From Thiothrix winogradskyi (GTDB lineage Bacteria; Pseudomonadota; Gammaproteobacteria; Thiotrichales; Thiotrichaceae), in the NCBI RefSeq assembly GCF_021650935.1, contig NZ_CP091244.1, positions 1,736,001-1,800,000 of the forward strand: a stretch of DNA of 64,000 bases, written 5' to 3'. How positions within the stretch are numbered: position 1 is the stretch's first letter; every line of letters begins with the position of its first letter. This document shows, one piece after another, positions 1 through 8,957 of the stretch. Below the pieces are notes generated by a model. It saw nothing but the letters and a program-made list of their open reading frames with translations, was not told where the DNA came from and searched no databases. The translations under genes and the position numbers were made by a program.

Positions 1-90
1 AAAGCAGAAGCCAGAGGGTTGTTTGAAGAAGTGGTGAGAAAAGGTAATAAAGATGAAAGTAGTATTGCCGCCGCTTATCTTAATACTTAA
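1..90 (+). CDS. 3' end of an unidentified gene (type III secretion operon)
   Basis: An open frame enters from the left edge and ends at TAA (88-90), giving a 29-residue tail that is charged and probably helical and ends in AAAYLNT. It stops 12 bp before sctI on the same strand, so it is very likely co-transcribed with the secretion genes. A small needle-complex chaperone or another secretion component would fit the context, but the fragment is too short to name. Confidence 0.55.
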   Translation, partial: KAEARGLFEEVVRKGNKDESSIAAAYLNT

Positions 91-102
91 AGGTTTAGGA
101 TC

Positions 103-654
103 ATGTTTGATGCGAGTACGTTAGTTAATCCTGTGATGCAGACGGGGAATTTACAACAGCAGTTGCCCGCTCCATCCGCGAATGATGTGATGCGTTTAGA
201 AAATATTCTGACTCGAAGTCATAACGAAACTACGTCGGCTTCTATGCGGGATGCTCCTATCTTACAGATTCAAGAGCCTGTAACGACTGATTCGTTTGAT
301 TTCAAGCGTGTTATGTTGAATAAAATGGGTGAAATTGATCAGTCTTATCATGGCATGATGTCACAAATGTCTACGATGCCTAAGTTTTCAGCTTATCTTT
401 CTGAAAAACAAGCAATTAGTGGTGGCGATGAGACACGTAGTTACCCTGAAGTAGGTAAAAGTGATAATCTGATTAAGCAAATTGAAGAGTCGACAAAAGC
501 ATCGGCCGAAAGCCTTTTAGCTTCTAGCGAATACAACCATGTACTCAGTCAGTGGGGAATTAAATCGCAGATGTGGATGGGTAAAATGAATATTGTGGTT
601 GCTGCGGTTGGGCAAGTTTCTCAGGGTTTTAAGACGCTGTTCCAAGCAGGTTAA
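103..654 (+). CDS. sctI: Type III secretion inner rod protein SctI (YscI/HrpB family)
   Basis: Predicted inner rod subunit of a type III secretion needle complex, which assembles inside the basal body and anchors the needle. The 183-residue protein has a polar, low-complexity N-terminal half. The C-terminal helix region (about 145-183, with GKMNIVVAAVGQVSQG and a terminal LFQAG) is the part typical of the SctI/YscI/HrpB family. It is longer than most SctI proteins (about 90-150 aa). sctJ follows 42 bp downstream, the usual SctI-SctJ order. The name rests on the C-terminal pattern plus the neighbour; the N-terminal half is unrecognised. Confidence 0.75.
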   Translation: MFDASTLVNPVMQTGNLQQQLPAPSANDVMRLENILTRSHNETTSASMRDAPILQIQEPVTTDSFDFKRVMLNKMGEIDQSYHGMMSQMSTMPKFSAYLSEKQAISGGDETRSYPEVGKSDNLIKQIEESTKASAESLLASSEYNHVLSQWGIKSQMWMGKMNIVVAAVGQVSQGFKTLFQAG

Positions 655-696
655 TTTTAATTAACATTTGTCGCTAAAAGTCGGGAATATACGATA

Positions 697-1293
697 ATGA
701 TAAATAAGACGTTTCGACATATTGCTATTGCTGTGGTATTAGTGCTTCTCACAGGTTGCAAAACAGAGCTTTACAGTAATTTAGCTGAAAATGATGCTAA
801 CTCGATGCTTTCGATTCTGTTAAATAATAAAATAGATTCTGAGAAAATTTTCGATAAAAAAGCAGGCGCTTATTTTCTGCATGTGGAAAAATCGCAAATT
901 CCCCAAGCAGTACAACTGCTTAAACAACACGGCTATCCCAAAGAAAAAATTTCCACAGTCGGTGAGTTATTCAAAAAAGAAGGTTTGATTTCTTCCCCAC
1001 TGGAAGAACGTACCCGTTTCATTTTCGCCTTATCGCAAAGTGTGCAAGAAACCTTGTCGCAAATTGACGGTGTGTTAGTCGCACGGGTACACGTGGTATT
1101 GCCTGAAAACAACCCGATTGATAAGGAAGTCAAGCCATCTTCTGCTTCGGTCTTCATCAAATACAATCCCGCTTACCGTTTGGAAGACATGAAATCAGAC
1201 ATTAAGTTGATCGTTGAGAAAAGCATTGAGGGTCTGACTTACGATAAAGTCTCCGTGGTGATGGTTCCAGCTCAGTTTTCGGCAACCAATTAA
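697..1293 (+). CDS. sctJ: Type III secretion inner membrane ring lipoprotein SctJ, short form
   Basis: Forms the periplasmic part of the inner-membrane ring of the secretion basal body (YscJ/PrgK/EscJ, related to flagellar FliF). The signal peptide ends in a lipobox with Cys21 (LLTGC). The first ring-building domain (about 23-75, ELYSNLAENDAN) and the second (about 105-190, with the family motif VARVHVVLPENNP) are both present. At 198 aa it stops right after the second domain and has no C-terminal transmembrane helix, unlike YscJ or PrgK but like EscJ of enteropathogenic E. coli. The stop lies 2 bp from the convergent acyltransferase gene, so no further secretion genes follow here. Confidence 0.88.
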   Translation: MINKTFRHIAIAVVLVLLTGCKTELYSNLAENDANSMLSILLNNKIDSEKIFDKKAGAYFLHVEKSQIPQAVQLLKQHGYPKEKISTVGELFKKEGLISSPLEERTRFIFALSQSVQETLSQIDGVLVARVHVVLPENNPIDKEVKPSSASVFIKYNPAYRLEDMKSDIKLIVEKSIEGLTYDKVSVVMVPAQFSATN

Positions 1294-1295
1294 TA

Positions 1296-2222
1296 TTAGT
1301 AGACTGGCGGTTCGTCTGCTGGGCGGGTGCGGAATAGTTTTAGTACCCACATGTATTGTTCAGGGTATTCTGCGATAAGTGTTTGTAGCCCTGTGTTCAG
1401 GATTCGCGCATTCTGGGCTTCATCTTTACCGGGGAAATCGGGCAAGGGACTGCCGATGACAATCTCATAAGCGCCTTGTGCTGGATTAAAGAATGCCATG
1501 ATCGGCAAAGCAACCGCTTTACCCAATTTTGTTAGTCGTGCCGGTGTGGTCAGCGTGGCTTTGGGAACGCCGAAAAATGGTGCGAACACGGAATGTTTGC
1601 TGCCATGATCTTCGTCCGGCAAAAAGAACATTAGGCGTCCGGGTTCCAGCGCTTTTACCAATTTCATCATGCCTTCTTCACGCGCTACCACGAATTCCAC
1701 ATCTTGCAGGCGACTGCGGGCAATCAGCCAGTTGATGACAGGGTTGCGAAACGGTTTGTACGAGCCGTAAGCGCGGTAATATTGCCCGATAGCAACCGGC
1801 GCGAATTCTAACCATACCGAATGACCTAGCATTAGGATGACATTCTGTCCGGCAGCAATGGCTTGATCGACGTGTTCACGCCCGCTAATGCGGGTGCGTT
1901 GGTAGACGTGGCTGCGGGCGCGGAAAAACAGCAGGCTGTAATCCAGCATGGCGTTGGCATATTCCTGTAAATGGCTTTGCGCCATTTGCTCACGTTGAAA
2001 GTCATTCAATGCGGGGAAGCACAAGCGCAAATTGCTTAACACGACTGCGCGGCGTTTGCGATTGTGGCGGTAAATCCAGTTGCCCAAGTGTCTGCCAAGC
2101 CAGCGGCGGGCTTGCCAAGGCAGCCAAGCTATTCCGGCAAATACCCCAACGCCTGCCCAAGTGAGCCAGTGTTGGGGCGCGAGTAATTGGCGCGGGAATG
2201 TGGTCACGCTTGTGGTTCGCAA
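1296..2222 (-). CDS. Lipid A biosynthesis acyltransferase (LpxL/HtrB family)
   Basis: Adds a secondary acyl chain to lipid A precursor at the inner membrane. The 308-aa protein has a hydrophobic N-terminal segment (about 20-50) and the family HX4E catalytic motif (His134-Glu139, GHSVWLE). Further conserved blocks are FFLPDEDHG (about 199-207) and the C-terminal EYPEQYMWVLK. Length fits LpxL/LpxM (about 300-320 aa). It is the last gene of a hemH-cinA-lpxL operon, and its start overlaps the cinA end by 19 bp. Whether it transfers laurate, myristate or another chain cannot be read from the sequence. Confidence 0.88.
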   Translation of the reverse strand: MRTTSVTTFPRQLLAPQHWLTWAGVGVFAGIAWLPWQARRWLGRHLGNWIYRHNRKRRAVVLSNLRLCFPALNDFQREQMAQSHLQEYANAMLDYSLLFFRARSHVYQRTRISGREHVDQAIAAGQNVILMLGHSVWLEFAPVAIGQYYRAYGSYKPFRNPVINWLIARSRLQDVEFVVAREEGMMKLVKALEPGRLMFFLPDEDHGSKHSVFAPFFGVPKATLTTPARLTKLGKAVALPIMAFFNPAQGAYEIVIGSPLPDFPGKDEAQNARILNTGLQTLIAEYPEQYMWVLKLFRTRPADEPPVY

Positions 2223-2944
2223 TGGATGTTATCAGCCAACATTCGTGCTGCAAACCAAGTAGCAGCAGGGGCGACATCAGCAGCACGACCTTTGATCTCG
2301 AAGTCGATTTTGCGGCGTTCAACCGTGCTCGGCAGGCTGGAAATGCGCACGGCAGGAAAGGTTCTGAGCAGTTCTTCCATCATCGGGATCAGTTCGCTTT
2401 CTTGTACCGAGTGCAGTGTCCAGCGTTGTTCAATCGGCGGGGCGGTGTCGAAATACTGTGCGTAGTACGTGTCTAGCGCCCACTCGACCATTGGCCATGC
2501 CATATTAGGAAAGCCGGGTACAAAGTGGTGATGTTGCAGTTTGAAACCGGGAATTTGGTTGATGGGGTTGGGAATTAAACTTGCACCGTCGGGCAGTTCG
2601 CTCATGCGAATGCGATTGGGGTAAGCCTCTTCCCCGAAGCGCCCTTCGATCAGGGCAACGGCTTGCGGGTGGCGCAAGAGTTTGACACCCGCCGCAGCGG
2701 CAGCCGCTTGGCGGGTTAAATCGTCGGGGGTTGCGCCAATACCGCCGAAGCTGAACACAATGTCGTCACTCTGCATGGTTTCACGCAGGGTTTGCAGCAA
2801 TAAATCCCAATCGTCGCCGATCATGCGTACCCACGCCAGCGCTAAGCCGCGTGCTTTGAGGAAGCTCATGACTTGCGGCAGGTGTTTGTCTTGGCGCAAA
2901 CCACTGAGCAATTCGTCACCGATGAGGATTAGCCCGACTTTCAT
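2204..2944 (-). CDS. CinA-like MoaB/MogA-domain protein
   Basis: A stand-alone molybdopterin-binding-like (MoCF_biosynth) domain as in the N-terminal half of CinA. The start KVGLILIGDELLSG and the block FSFGGIGATPDD (about 64-75) match the GDELLxG and GGxGxTxDD motifs of the family. The C-terminal nicotinamide-mononucleotide deamidase domain of full CinA is absent; the protein is 246 aa. The start overlaps the hemH stop as ATGA, so translation is probably coupled. In other bacteria related proteins act as nucleotide pyrophosphatases, but no substrate can be assigned here. Confidence 0.8.
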   Translation of the reverse strand: MKVGLILIGDELLSGLRQDKHLPQVMSFLKARGLALAWVRMIGDDWDLLLQTLRETMQSDDIVFSFGGIGATPDDLTRQAAAAAAGVKLLRHPQAVALIEGRFGEEAYPNRIRMSELPDGASLIPNPINQIPGFKLQHHHFVPGFPNMAWPMVEWALDTYYAQYFDTAPPIEQRWTLHSVQESELIPMMEELLRTFPAVRISSLPSTVERRKIDFEIKGRAADVAPAATWFAARMLADNIHCEPQA

Positions 2945-4050
2945 TTTTTTGCCCCTTTAGCAGTAGCGTTTTGTAAGGTCTGTTCGGCTTGTTGTTGTGA
3001 AATCTCTAACCAGTTGGGCGAGGTTTCTGCCCAGCCGACGGTATGTTGCTGGATAATGTCGGCAAGTGCCTGAATGTGGTCAGGATTGGCATTGAGCGCG
3101 GGGATGTAGTGGTAAGTTTCTCCGCCTGCGTGTTGGAAATATTCGCGGTTTTCTTCGCGGATTTCTTCCAACGTTTCGAGGCAGTCGGCAGCAAAACCGG
3201 GGCAAATTACGTCAACGTGTTTGATGCCTTCACCCGGCAAGGCTTGCATGGTTTTGTCGGTGTAAGGTTGCAGCCATTCGGCTTTGCCGAAGCGTGATTG
3301 GAAGGTGACGCGCCATTCGTTGGGGCGCAGGTTGAGTTCTTCCGCCAGTAAGCGTGCGGTTTTATGGCATTCGCAGTGGTAGGGGTCGCCGAGCACCAGG
3401 TTGCGTTTGGGGATACCGTGGAAGGACATGAGAAGTAATTGTCCGCGTGGGTGGTTGTCCCAGTGAGCCAGTACGCTGTTGGCGAGCGCTTTGATGTAGC
3501 CGGGGTGATCGTGGTAGTGATTGACGAGGCGCAGTTCGGGCATCCAGCGCCAGTGCTTGAGTTCGTCGAATACTTTATCGAAGGTGGTGGCGTTGGTGGC
3601 GGCGCAATATTGGGGGTAGAGCGGTAATACCAACACACGCCGCGCTCCGGCTTCCTTGAGTTTTAGCAAGGTGTCAGGGATGGAGGGGTTGCCGTAGCGC
3701 ATCGCTAAGGCGATTTTTACCGGCCCGTTGAAGCGGATTTCCATCTCTTTCTGGAGCGCTTTTTGTTGTTGCAGGGAAATGCTCATCAGCGGTGAGCCGT
3801 CTTCCGTCCACACGGTTTTGTATTTTTCGGCACTTTTGGCGGGGCGGGTGTTGAGGATAATGCCATGCAGGATGACGTTCCAGATAATTCGGGGAATTTC
3901 CACGACACGCGGGTCAGAGAGGAACTCTTTCAGGTAACGGCGTAACGCTGCTTTGTCGGGCGCGTCGGGTGTGCCTAAGTTGGTGATCAAAATACCGGTG
4001 CATTCTGATTTTCCGTGGAAATAGTCTTTTTCATTGAGAAATCGGCTCAT
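2941..4050 (-). CDS. hemH: Ferrochelatase
   Basis: Inserts ferrous iron into protoporphyrin IX, the last step of protoheme synthesis. The 369-aa product shows N-terminal ILITNLGTPDAP, the catalytic-His block MSFHGIPKRN, the substrate-binding block VTFQSRFGKAEW, and DVICPGFAADCLETLEEI with the conserved Glu. The ATG at 4050 is chosen because AAGGA sits 7 bases upstream; an in-frame ATG 13 codons earlier (4089) would overlap the divergent gene. First gene of a hemH-cinA-lpxL operon. Only 37 bp separate its start from the divergent phosphatase gene, so its promoter must lie within that gene's 5' end or in this short gap. Confidence 0.95.
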   Translation of the reverse strand: MSRFLNEKDYFHGKSECTGILITNLGTPDAPDKAALRRYLKEFLSDPRVVEIPRIIWNVILHGIILNTRPAKSAEKYKTVWTEDGSPLMSISLQQQKALQKEMEIRFNGPVKIALAMRYGNPSIPDTLLKLKEAGARRVLVLPLYPQYCAATNATTFDKVFDELKHWRWMPELRLVNHYHDHPGYIKALANSVLAHWDNHPRGQLLLMSFHGIPKRNLVLGDPYHCECHKTARLLAEELNLRPNEWRVTFQSRFGKAEWLQPYTDKTMQALPGEGIKHVDVICPGFAADCLETLEEIREENREYFQHAGGETYHYIPALNANPDHIQALADIIQQHTVGWAETSPNWLEISQQQAEQTLQNATAKGAKK

Positions 4051-4087
4051 GGTATCATCCTTTATTTTCCGGCTTGAAGGATAAACC

Positions 4088-4879
4088 ATGTTGCCTGACC
4101 TGCAAACACTGACACAGATGATACGTGATATTGCACGCGAGGAAATTTTACCGCGTTTCGAGCATGTGGGGTTTGCGGTAAAGCAAGACGGCAGTTTGCT
4201 GACAGAAGCGGATTTGGCAACGAATCAGCGTATTGCGGCGTTTTTGGCTCAGAATTGGCCTGAGATTGCGTTTTTGAGTGAGGAAATGGAGCGCGAGGAA
4301 CAGGAGCGTTTGCTGCGGGAAGCCGATGCACTGTGGTGCCTGGACCCGTTGGATGGTACGAGCAATTTTGCGGCGGGTATTCCGTTATTTGCGGTCTCAC
4401 TGGCGTTGTTTCAGCGTGGTGAGGTGGTGCTGGCGCTGACTTACGATCCGGTGCGTGATGAAATGTTTACCGCGCAACGCGGGCAGGGGGCATGGCTGAA
4501 TGGTAAGCCCTTGCGTTGTCAAACCAGTGCGTTTCAGTTGCGTAATGCGGTGGCGATTGTGGATTTCAAACGTTTGTCACCGGCGTTGAAGCAAGCCTTG
4601 ATGACGAGTCCGCCCTATGGTTCGCAGCGTAATTTGGGCAGTTGTGTGTTGGAATGGGCGTGGATGGCGGCGAATCGTGGCAATCTGTATTTACATGGCG
4701 GCATGAAGTTGTGGGATTTGGCAGCGGGTTCGCTGATCTTGGCGGAAGCGGGGGGCTATGCCGCGACCTTGCAGGGTGAGCCAGTGTTCGTCGCTGCGTT
4801 AGCGCCGCGTTCGGTGGTGATTTCGCCTGATCCGGTGTTGTTTGCGGCGTGGTTGGGTTATTTACAGGCGCAGCAGTGA
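4088..4879 (+). CDS. Inositol monophosphatase family protein
   Basis: Mg-dependent phosphomonoesterase of the SuhB/CysQ superfamily. The metal-binding motif WCLDPLDGTSNF lies near residues 83-94, an upstream LSEEME supplies the first Glu pair, and the C-terminal KLWDLAAGSLILAEAGG is the second family signature (WDxAAG). Length (263 aa) is typical. The start has AAGGA 7 bases upstream. It overlaps murI by 4 bp (GTGA). Substrate could be inositol phosphate, 3'-phosphoadenosine phosphate or another small phosphate. Confidence 0.88.
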   Translation: MLPDLQTLTQMIRDIAREEILPRFEHVGFAVKQDGSLLTEADLATNQRIAAFLAQNWPEIAFLSEEMEREEQERLLREADALWCLDPLDGTSNFAAGIPLFAVSLALFQRGEVVLALTYDPVRDEMFTAQRGQGAWLNGKPLRCQTSAFQLRNAVAIVDFKRLSPALKQALMTSPPYGSQRNLGSCVLEWAWMAANRGNLYLHGGMKLWDLAAGSLILAEAGGYAATLQGEPVFVAALAPRSVVISPDPVLFAAWLGYLQAQQ

Positions 4880-5688
4880 ACGCGGCACGGCACACACAGC
4901 CCATTGGGGTATTCGATTCGGGTTTGGGGGGGATTTCGGTTTTGCGTGAAATTCACCGCCTGTTGCCTGCGGAACATCTGATTTACGTGGCGGATTCGGC
5001 TCATGCGCCTTACGGGGCAAAAACCTCGGATTACATCCGGGCGCGTAGCAAGCAGGTGGCGGATTTTTTGCTGGAACAAGATGTTAAAGTGTTGGTGGTG
5101 GCGTGTAATACGGCGACGGTTCATGCGGTCGCGTATTTGCGTGAAACCTTGCCGATTCCGGTGGTGGGGATTGAGCCTGCGGTGAAACCCGCCGCACGCT
5201 TGACGCAAACCGGGGTGATTGGGGTGTTAGCCACGCAACAAACGGTGAATAGCCCGCGTTTGCAGCATTTGATTCGCGATTATGCCAGTGGTGTGCGGGT
5301 GATTACGCAAGCCTGCCCCGGTTTGGTGGAGCATGTGGAGGCGGGGGATTTTAGTAGCACGGCAGTACGCCAGTTGCTCAAGCATTATACCTTACCCCTG
5401 TTAGATGCGGGAGTGGATACCTTGGTGTTGGGGTGTACGCATTACCCGTTTCTGGCGGAAGCGCTAGTGGATGTTACCCACGGCAAGATGACCATCTTGG
5501 AAACCAGTACACCAGTGACGCACCAATTGATGCGGGTGTTGGAACAAGAAGGTTTACGCTGCCCGCAAACAGGGCAGGGCAGCGTGCAATTCTTTTCCAG
5601 TAAAGCCGATCAGCAGCATGTGAACAGCATCCAAACTTTATGGCGACACCGGGTCGCGGTGAAGTTATTGCCGGATGTTTACCGCTGA
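4876..5688 (+). CDS. murI: Glutamate racemase
   Basis: Makes D-glutamate for peptidoglycan. Conserved features: IGVFDSGLGGISVL at the N-terminus, the first catalytic-Cys block VACNTATVHAV, and the second block LVLGCTHYPFL. Product is 270 aa. The GTG at 4876 is preferred because it overlaps the stop of the upstream gene as GTGA, suggesting coupled translation; an in-frame GTG at 4849 would add 9 residues that look like read-through of the upstream frame. Convergent with slyD, 6 bp apart. Confidence 0.94.
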   Translation: MNAARHTQPIGVFDSGLGGISVLREIHRLLPAEHLIYVADSAHAPYGAKTSDYIRARSKQVADFLLEQDVKVLVVACNTATVHAVAYLRETLPIPVVGIEPAVKPAARLTQTGVIGVLATQQTVNSPRLQHLIRDYASGVRVITQACPGLVEHVEAGDFSSTAVRQLLKHYTLPLLDAGVDTLVLGCTHYPFLAEALVDVTHGKMTILETSTPVTHQLMRVLEQEGLRCPQTGQGSVQFFSSKADQQHVNSIQTLWRHRVAVKLLPDVYR

Positions 5689-5694
5689 ACGGGT

Positions 5695-6186
5695 TTAGTG
5701 GTGGTGATGACCGCCTTCGCCGTGAGCGTGACCATGAGCCACTTCTTCTTCAGACGCAGTGCGTACATTGAGGATAGTCACATCAAAGGTCAGGGTTACG
5801 CCTGCAAGCGGGTGATTGGCGTCGATGGTCACGCTATTGGCATCCACGGCAGCGATGCGAATCGTTTGATTGCCTGCGCCGGTTTGGGCGTGAAACTCGG
5901 CACCCGCGAAGATTTGTTCCTCAGGAATGCCTGCAAACATGTTGCGCGGGACTTGTTGAGTCATGCGTTCGTCGTATTCGCCATAGGCTTCGGCAGGTGG
6001 CACAGTGACCACTAAGCTGTCGTTGGCTTGTTTGCCGGTTAACTGTTTTTCCAGCCCCGGAATAATATTGTCAGCACCGTGCAGGTAGGCGAATGGCTGG
6101 GCAGCGTCCGCTTGATCGAGTACTTGACCTTGGTCGTCGGTGAGGGTGTAGGTCATAGTGACCACGGTGTGTTGTGCGATTTGCAT
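5695..6186 (-). CDS. slyD: FKBP-type peptidyl-prolyl isomerase, SlyD-like
   Basis: Folding helper with an FKBP domain interrupted by an insert-in-flap chaperone domain (about 70-125) and a His-rich metal-binding tail (HGHAHGEGGHHHH). In E. coli SlyD also hands nickel to hydrogenase maturation. FKBP motifs YTLTDDQGQVLD and LHGADNIIPGLEKQL are clear. Length 163 aa is in range. The start has AAGGAAAA about 5 bases upstream. Monocistronic as seen here. Confidence 0.92.
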   Translation of the reverse strand: MQIAQHTVVTMTYTLTDDQGQVLDQADAAQPFAYLHGADNIIPGLEKQLTGKQANDSLVVTVPPAEAYGEYDERMTQQVPRNMFAGIPEEQIFAGAEFHAQTGAGNQTIRIAAVDANSVTIDANHPLAGVTLTFDVTILNVRTASEEEVAHGHAHGEGGHHHH

Positions 6187-6333
6187 CGGTTTTCCTTAGA
6201 GTAAAGAGACTATTGGGGTTATATATCGGTAGTTTGGTGTCAAGTATGGCTTGGCTAGGAAATTTTTCAAGTGCAGGAATGGAACGTGATAAACTTTCCC
6301 ACTGCTTTTTCTGGTTTTATGTGAAAAATAACG

Positions 6334-7770
6334 ATGAGCTTACAAATTCCTCCTTTTGAACGGGCGCGGGTATTGGTGGTCGGCGATGTGATGTTGGATC
6401 GCTATTGGTCGGGTCAAACCTCGCGCATTTCCCCCGAAGCCCCGGTTCCGGTGGTGCATGTCAAAGCCAATGAAGAACGCCCAGGTGGTGCGGCAAACGT
6501 GGCGTTAAACATTGCCAGCCTTGGTGGGCAGGCGGTGTTGCTGGGCTATGTGGGCAATGATGAGGCGGGCAGGTCGCTGGCGAATACCTTACAAGCGCGT
6601 GGGGTGCAAACCCATTTTGTGGCGCTGGATAATGCGCCGACGATTACCAAGTTACGGGTGTTGAGTCGGCATCAGCAGTTGATTCGCTTGGATTTTGAGG
6701 AGGGGTTTGCGGGGCAAGATCATGCGCAACTCTTCAACCAATTCAGCGCGTTGTTGGCAGCGGCTGATGTGGTGGTGCTGTCCGATTACCGCAAAGGGAC
6801 GCTGGAGCGGGCGCGGGAATTGATTGCGTTGGCGCAAGCAGCCGGTAAGCCGGTGGTGGTTGACCCCAAAGCGCAGGATTTTGCGACGTATCAAGGGGCA
6901 ACGGTGATTACGCCGAATCTGGCTGAATTCCGTGAAGCCGTGGGCGAATGGACGGATGAGGCGGACTTGGTGCAACGTGGGCAGGCATTGCTGACGCGAT
7001 GTGAGTTGGGGAATCTGTTGCTCACTCGCAGTGAACAGGGCATGACGTTATTGCGGCATGAGTTTGCGCCATACAACTTGCCGACCCGTGCGCGTGAAGT
7101 GTTTGACGTGACCGGGGCAGGGGATACCGTGGTGGCGGTGTTGGCGGCAAGCATGGCAGCGGGTTTGCCGATTGAGCAGGCGATGGGGTTGGCAAATCTT
7201 GCAGCAGGGATTGTGGTTGGCAAAGTGGGGACGGCGACGGTTAGCGTGCCTGAATTGCACAAAGCCTTGCAGCAACACCATGCACAGGTGAAAGGCGTGG
7301 TCAGTGAGGCACAATTGCTGGCGGCGGTGCAGGAGGCGCGTATCCACGGCGAACGGATTGTGATGACCAACGGTTGTTTCGACATTTTGCACGTTGGGCA
7401 TGTGACGTATTTGGAAGAAGCCCGCAAGCTTGGCGACCGTTTGATTGTGGCGGTGAATACCGATGAATCGGTGCGAGCGTTGAAAGGTCCGACACGCCCG
7501 GTGAATACCATGGCAAACCGAATGCGGATGTTGGCGGCGTTGGCGTGTGTCGATTGGGTAGTGGATTTCAGCGAAGACACGCCCGAACGTTTGATTTGCG
7601 CGGTTAAACCGGATTTGCTGGTGAAAGGTGGGGATAACGATCCGCAGAAAATTCCTGGCAATCGTTGCGTGTGGGATAACGGTGGTGATGTGGTGGTGCT
7701 GAGTTTTGTGGATGGGGTGTCGACGACTAACACGATTGCACGGATTCAGGGTATGGAGAAAGAAGCGTAA
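6334..7770 (+). CDS. hldE: Bifunctional heptose-7-phosphate kinase / heptose-1-phosphate adenylyltransferase
   Basis: Two steps in making ADP-heptose for the LPS inner core. Residues 1-325 form a ribokinase-fold kinase domain with GGAANVALNIASLGG and the catalytic DVTGAGDT block. Residues 345-478 form a nucleotidyltransferase domain with TNGCFDILHVGH (the HxGH motif) and LLVKGGDN. The 478-aa length is that of full-length HldE. Its stop overlaps the next gene's start as TAATG. The 147-bp upstream spacer must hold its promoter, but no strong sigma70 match was found. Confidence 0.95.
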   Translation: MSLQIPPFERARVLVVGDVMLDRYWSGQTSRISPEAPVPVVHVKANEERPGGAANVALNIASLGGQAVLLGYVGNDEAGRSLANTLQARGVQTHFVALDNAPTITKLRVLSRHQQLIRLDFEEGFAGQDHAQLFNQFSALLAAADVVVLSDYRKGTLERARELIALAQAAGKPVVVDPKAQDFATYQGATVITPNLAEFREAVGEWTDEADLVQRGQALLTRCELGNLLLTRSEQGMTLLRHEFAPYNLPTRAREVFDVTGAGDTVVAVLAASMAAGLPIEQAMGLANLAAGIVVGKVGTATVSVPELHKALQQHHAQVKGVVSEAQLLAAVQEARIHGERIVMTNGCFDILHVGHVTYLEEARKLGDRLIVAVNTDESVRALKGPTRPVNTMANRMRMLAALACVDWVVDFSEDTPERLICAVKPDLLVKGGDNDPQKIPGNRCVWDNGGDVVVLSFVDGVSTTNTIARIQGMEKEA

Positions 7771-8957
7771 TGCAGGTTGATGTTCTGATCGTTGGTGGCG
7801 GCATTGCCGGGTTATGGTTGCTGGCGGAATTGCGTGCGCAAGGCGTTAATGCGCTGTTAGCCACGGATGAATTGGGTAAGGGGCAAACCATTGCATCGCA
7901 AGGCATTATTCACGGTGGAACCAAATACGCGCTGACTGGCAAGGTGACGGGGGCAACCTTGGCGATTGGCGATATGCCGCGCTTGTGGCGGGCTGCTCTC
8001 AATGGCGAAGGTGCGGTCGATTTGCGCAAGGTTAACGTATTGGCGGAATCGCAATTGTTGTGGACATCGGGCGGACTCGGTTCACGCATGACCGGCTTTT
8101 TTGCCAGCAAAGCGATGCAAAGCCGGATGGAGGCTGTGCCACGCGACGCTTACCCCGAACTATTCCGGCATTCTGAATTTCACGGCGGTTTGTATCGCTT
8201 GGATGAACCGGTGTTGGATGTGCCGTCATTGCTGGAAACGTTGCGTGAACGGTTGACGGATGCGTTGGTGCAGGTGGATGTGCAACGTTCGGGGTTGCAG
8301 CCCGCACACAATGGTTATGGTTATCAGGCAGTGTTGCCTAACGGTCAGGTGCTGGCGATTACCGCGCCGCAAATCATTTTGACCGCAGGGGCAGGTAACG
8401 AGGCACTATTGACCAGTATTGCCTGCCGTTGTCAGCCGCCACCGCTGCTTCCTAAGATGCAACGTCGCCCCTTGCAAATGGTGATGGTGCGCGGCAATTT
8501 GCCGCTGCTTTACGCCCATGCTTTGGGGATGAGTGATAAGCCACGCGCTACGATTACGTCACATCGGGATAAGCACGGCAAGACAGTGTGGTATATCGGC
8601 GGGCAACCGGCAGAGCAGGGCGTGGGCAAACCTGCGGCTGAGGTGATTGCTGCCACCCGGCATGAAATGGCGCAACTGTTACCGTGGGTCGATTTTGGGG
8701 GAATGGAATGGTCAACCTGGCTGGTTGACCGGGCGGAAGGTTGCCAGCCGGATGGTGGTCGTCCTGATCAGCCGATGGTGCAGCGCTTTGCGAATGTGAC
8801 GGTGGCGTGGCCGACCAAATTGGCGTTTGCACCGATGTTAGCCGCACGTTTGCGCACGGAGCTGGGGATGCTGGCAAGCGCAGAGGCTTCACTCGATATT
8901 GCTGTTGAGCCGTTGCCTACACCCCCGGTTGCTACCAGTATTTGGGATATGGGTTAA
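7770..8957 (+). CDS. FAD-dependent oxidoreductase (DAO/GlpD-like)
   Basis: The N-terminal VDVLIVGGGIAGLWLLAEL is a dinucleotide-binding GxGxxG fold for FAD, followed by QTIASQGIIHGGTKY, a DAO-family FAD contact. The 395-aa protein ends in a second FAD-contact region (VAWPTKLAFAP). It starts one base inside the hldE stop, so it is co-translated with an LPS gene, but no link to heptose is visible. It most resembles glycerol-3-phosphate dehydrogenase or amino-acid oxidase type enzymes; the substrate is unknown. Its end overlaps the convergent degS by 4 bp. Confidence 0.78.
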   Translation: MQVDVLIVGGGIAGLWLLAELRAQGVNALLATDELGKGQTIASQGIIHGGTKYALTGKVTGATLAIGDMPRLWRAALNGEGAVDLRKVNVLAESQLLWTSGGLGSRMTGFFASKAMQSRMEAVPRDAYPELFRHSEFHGGLYRLDEPVLDVPSLLETLRERLTDALVQVDVQRSGLQPAHNGYGYQAVLPNGQVLAITAPQIILTAGAGNEALLTSIACRCQPPPLLPKMQRRPLQMVMVRGNLPLLYAHALGMSDKPRATITSHRDKHGKTVWYIGGQPAEQGVGKPAAEVIAATRHEMAQLLPWVDFGGMEWSTWLVDRAEGCQPDGGRPDQPMVQRFANVTVAWPTKLAFAPMLAARLRTELGMLASAEASLDIAVEPLPTPPVATSIWDMG

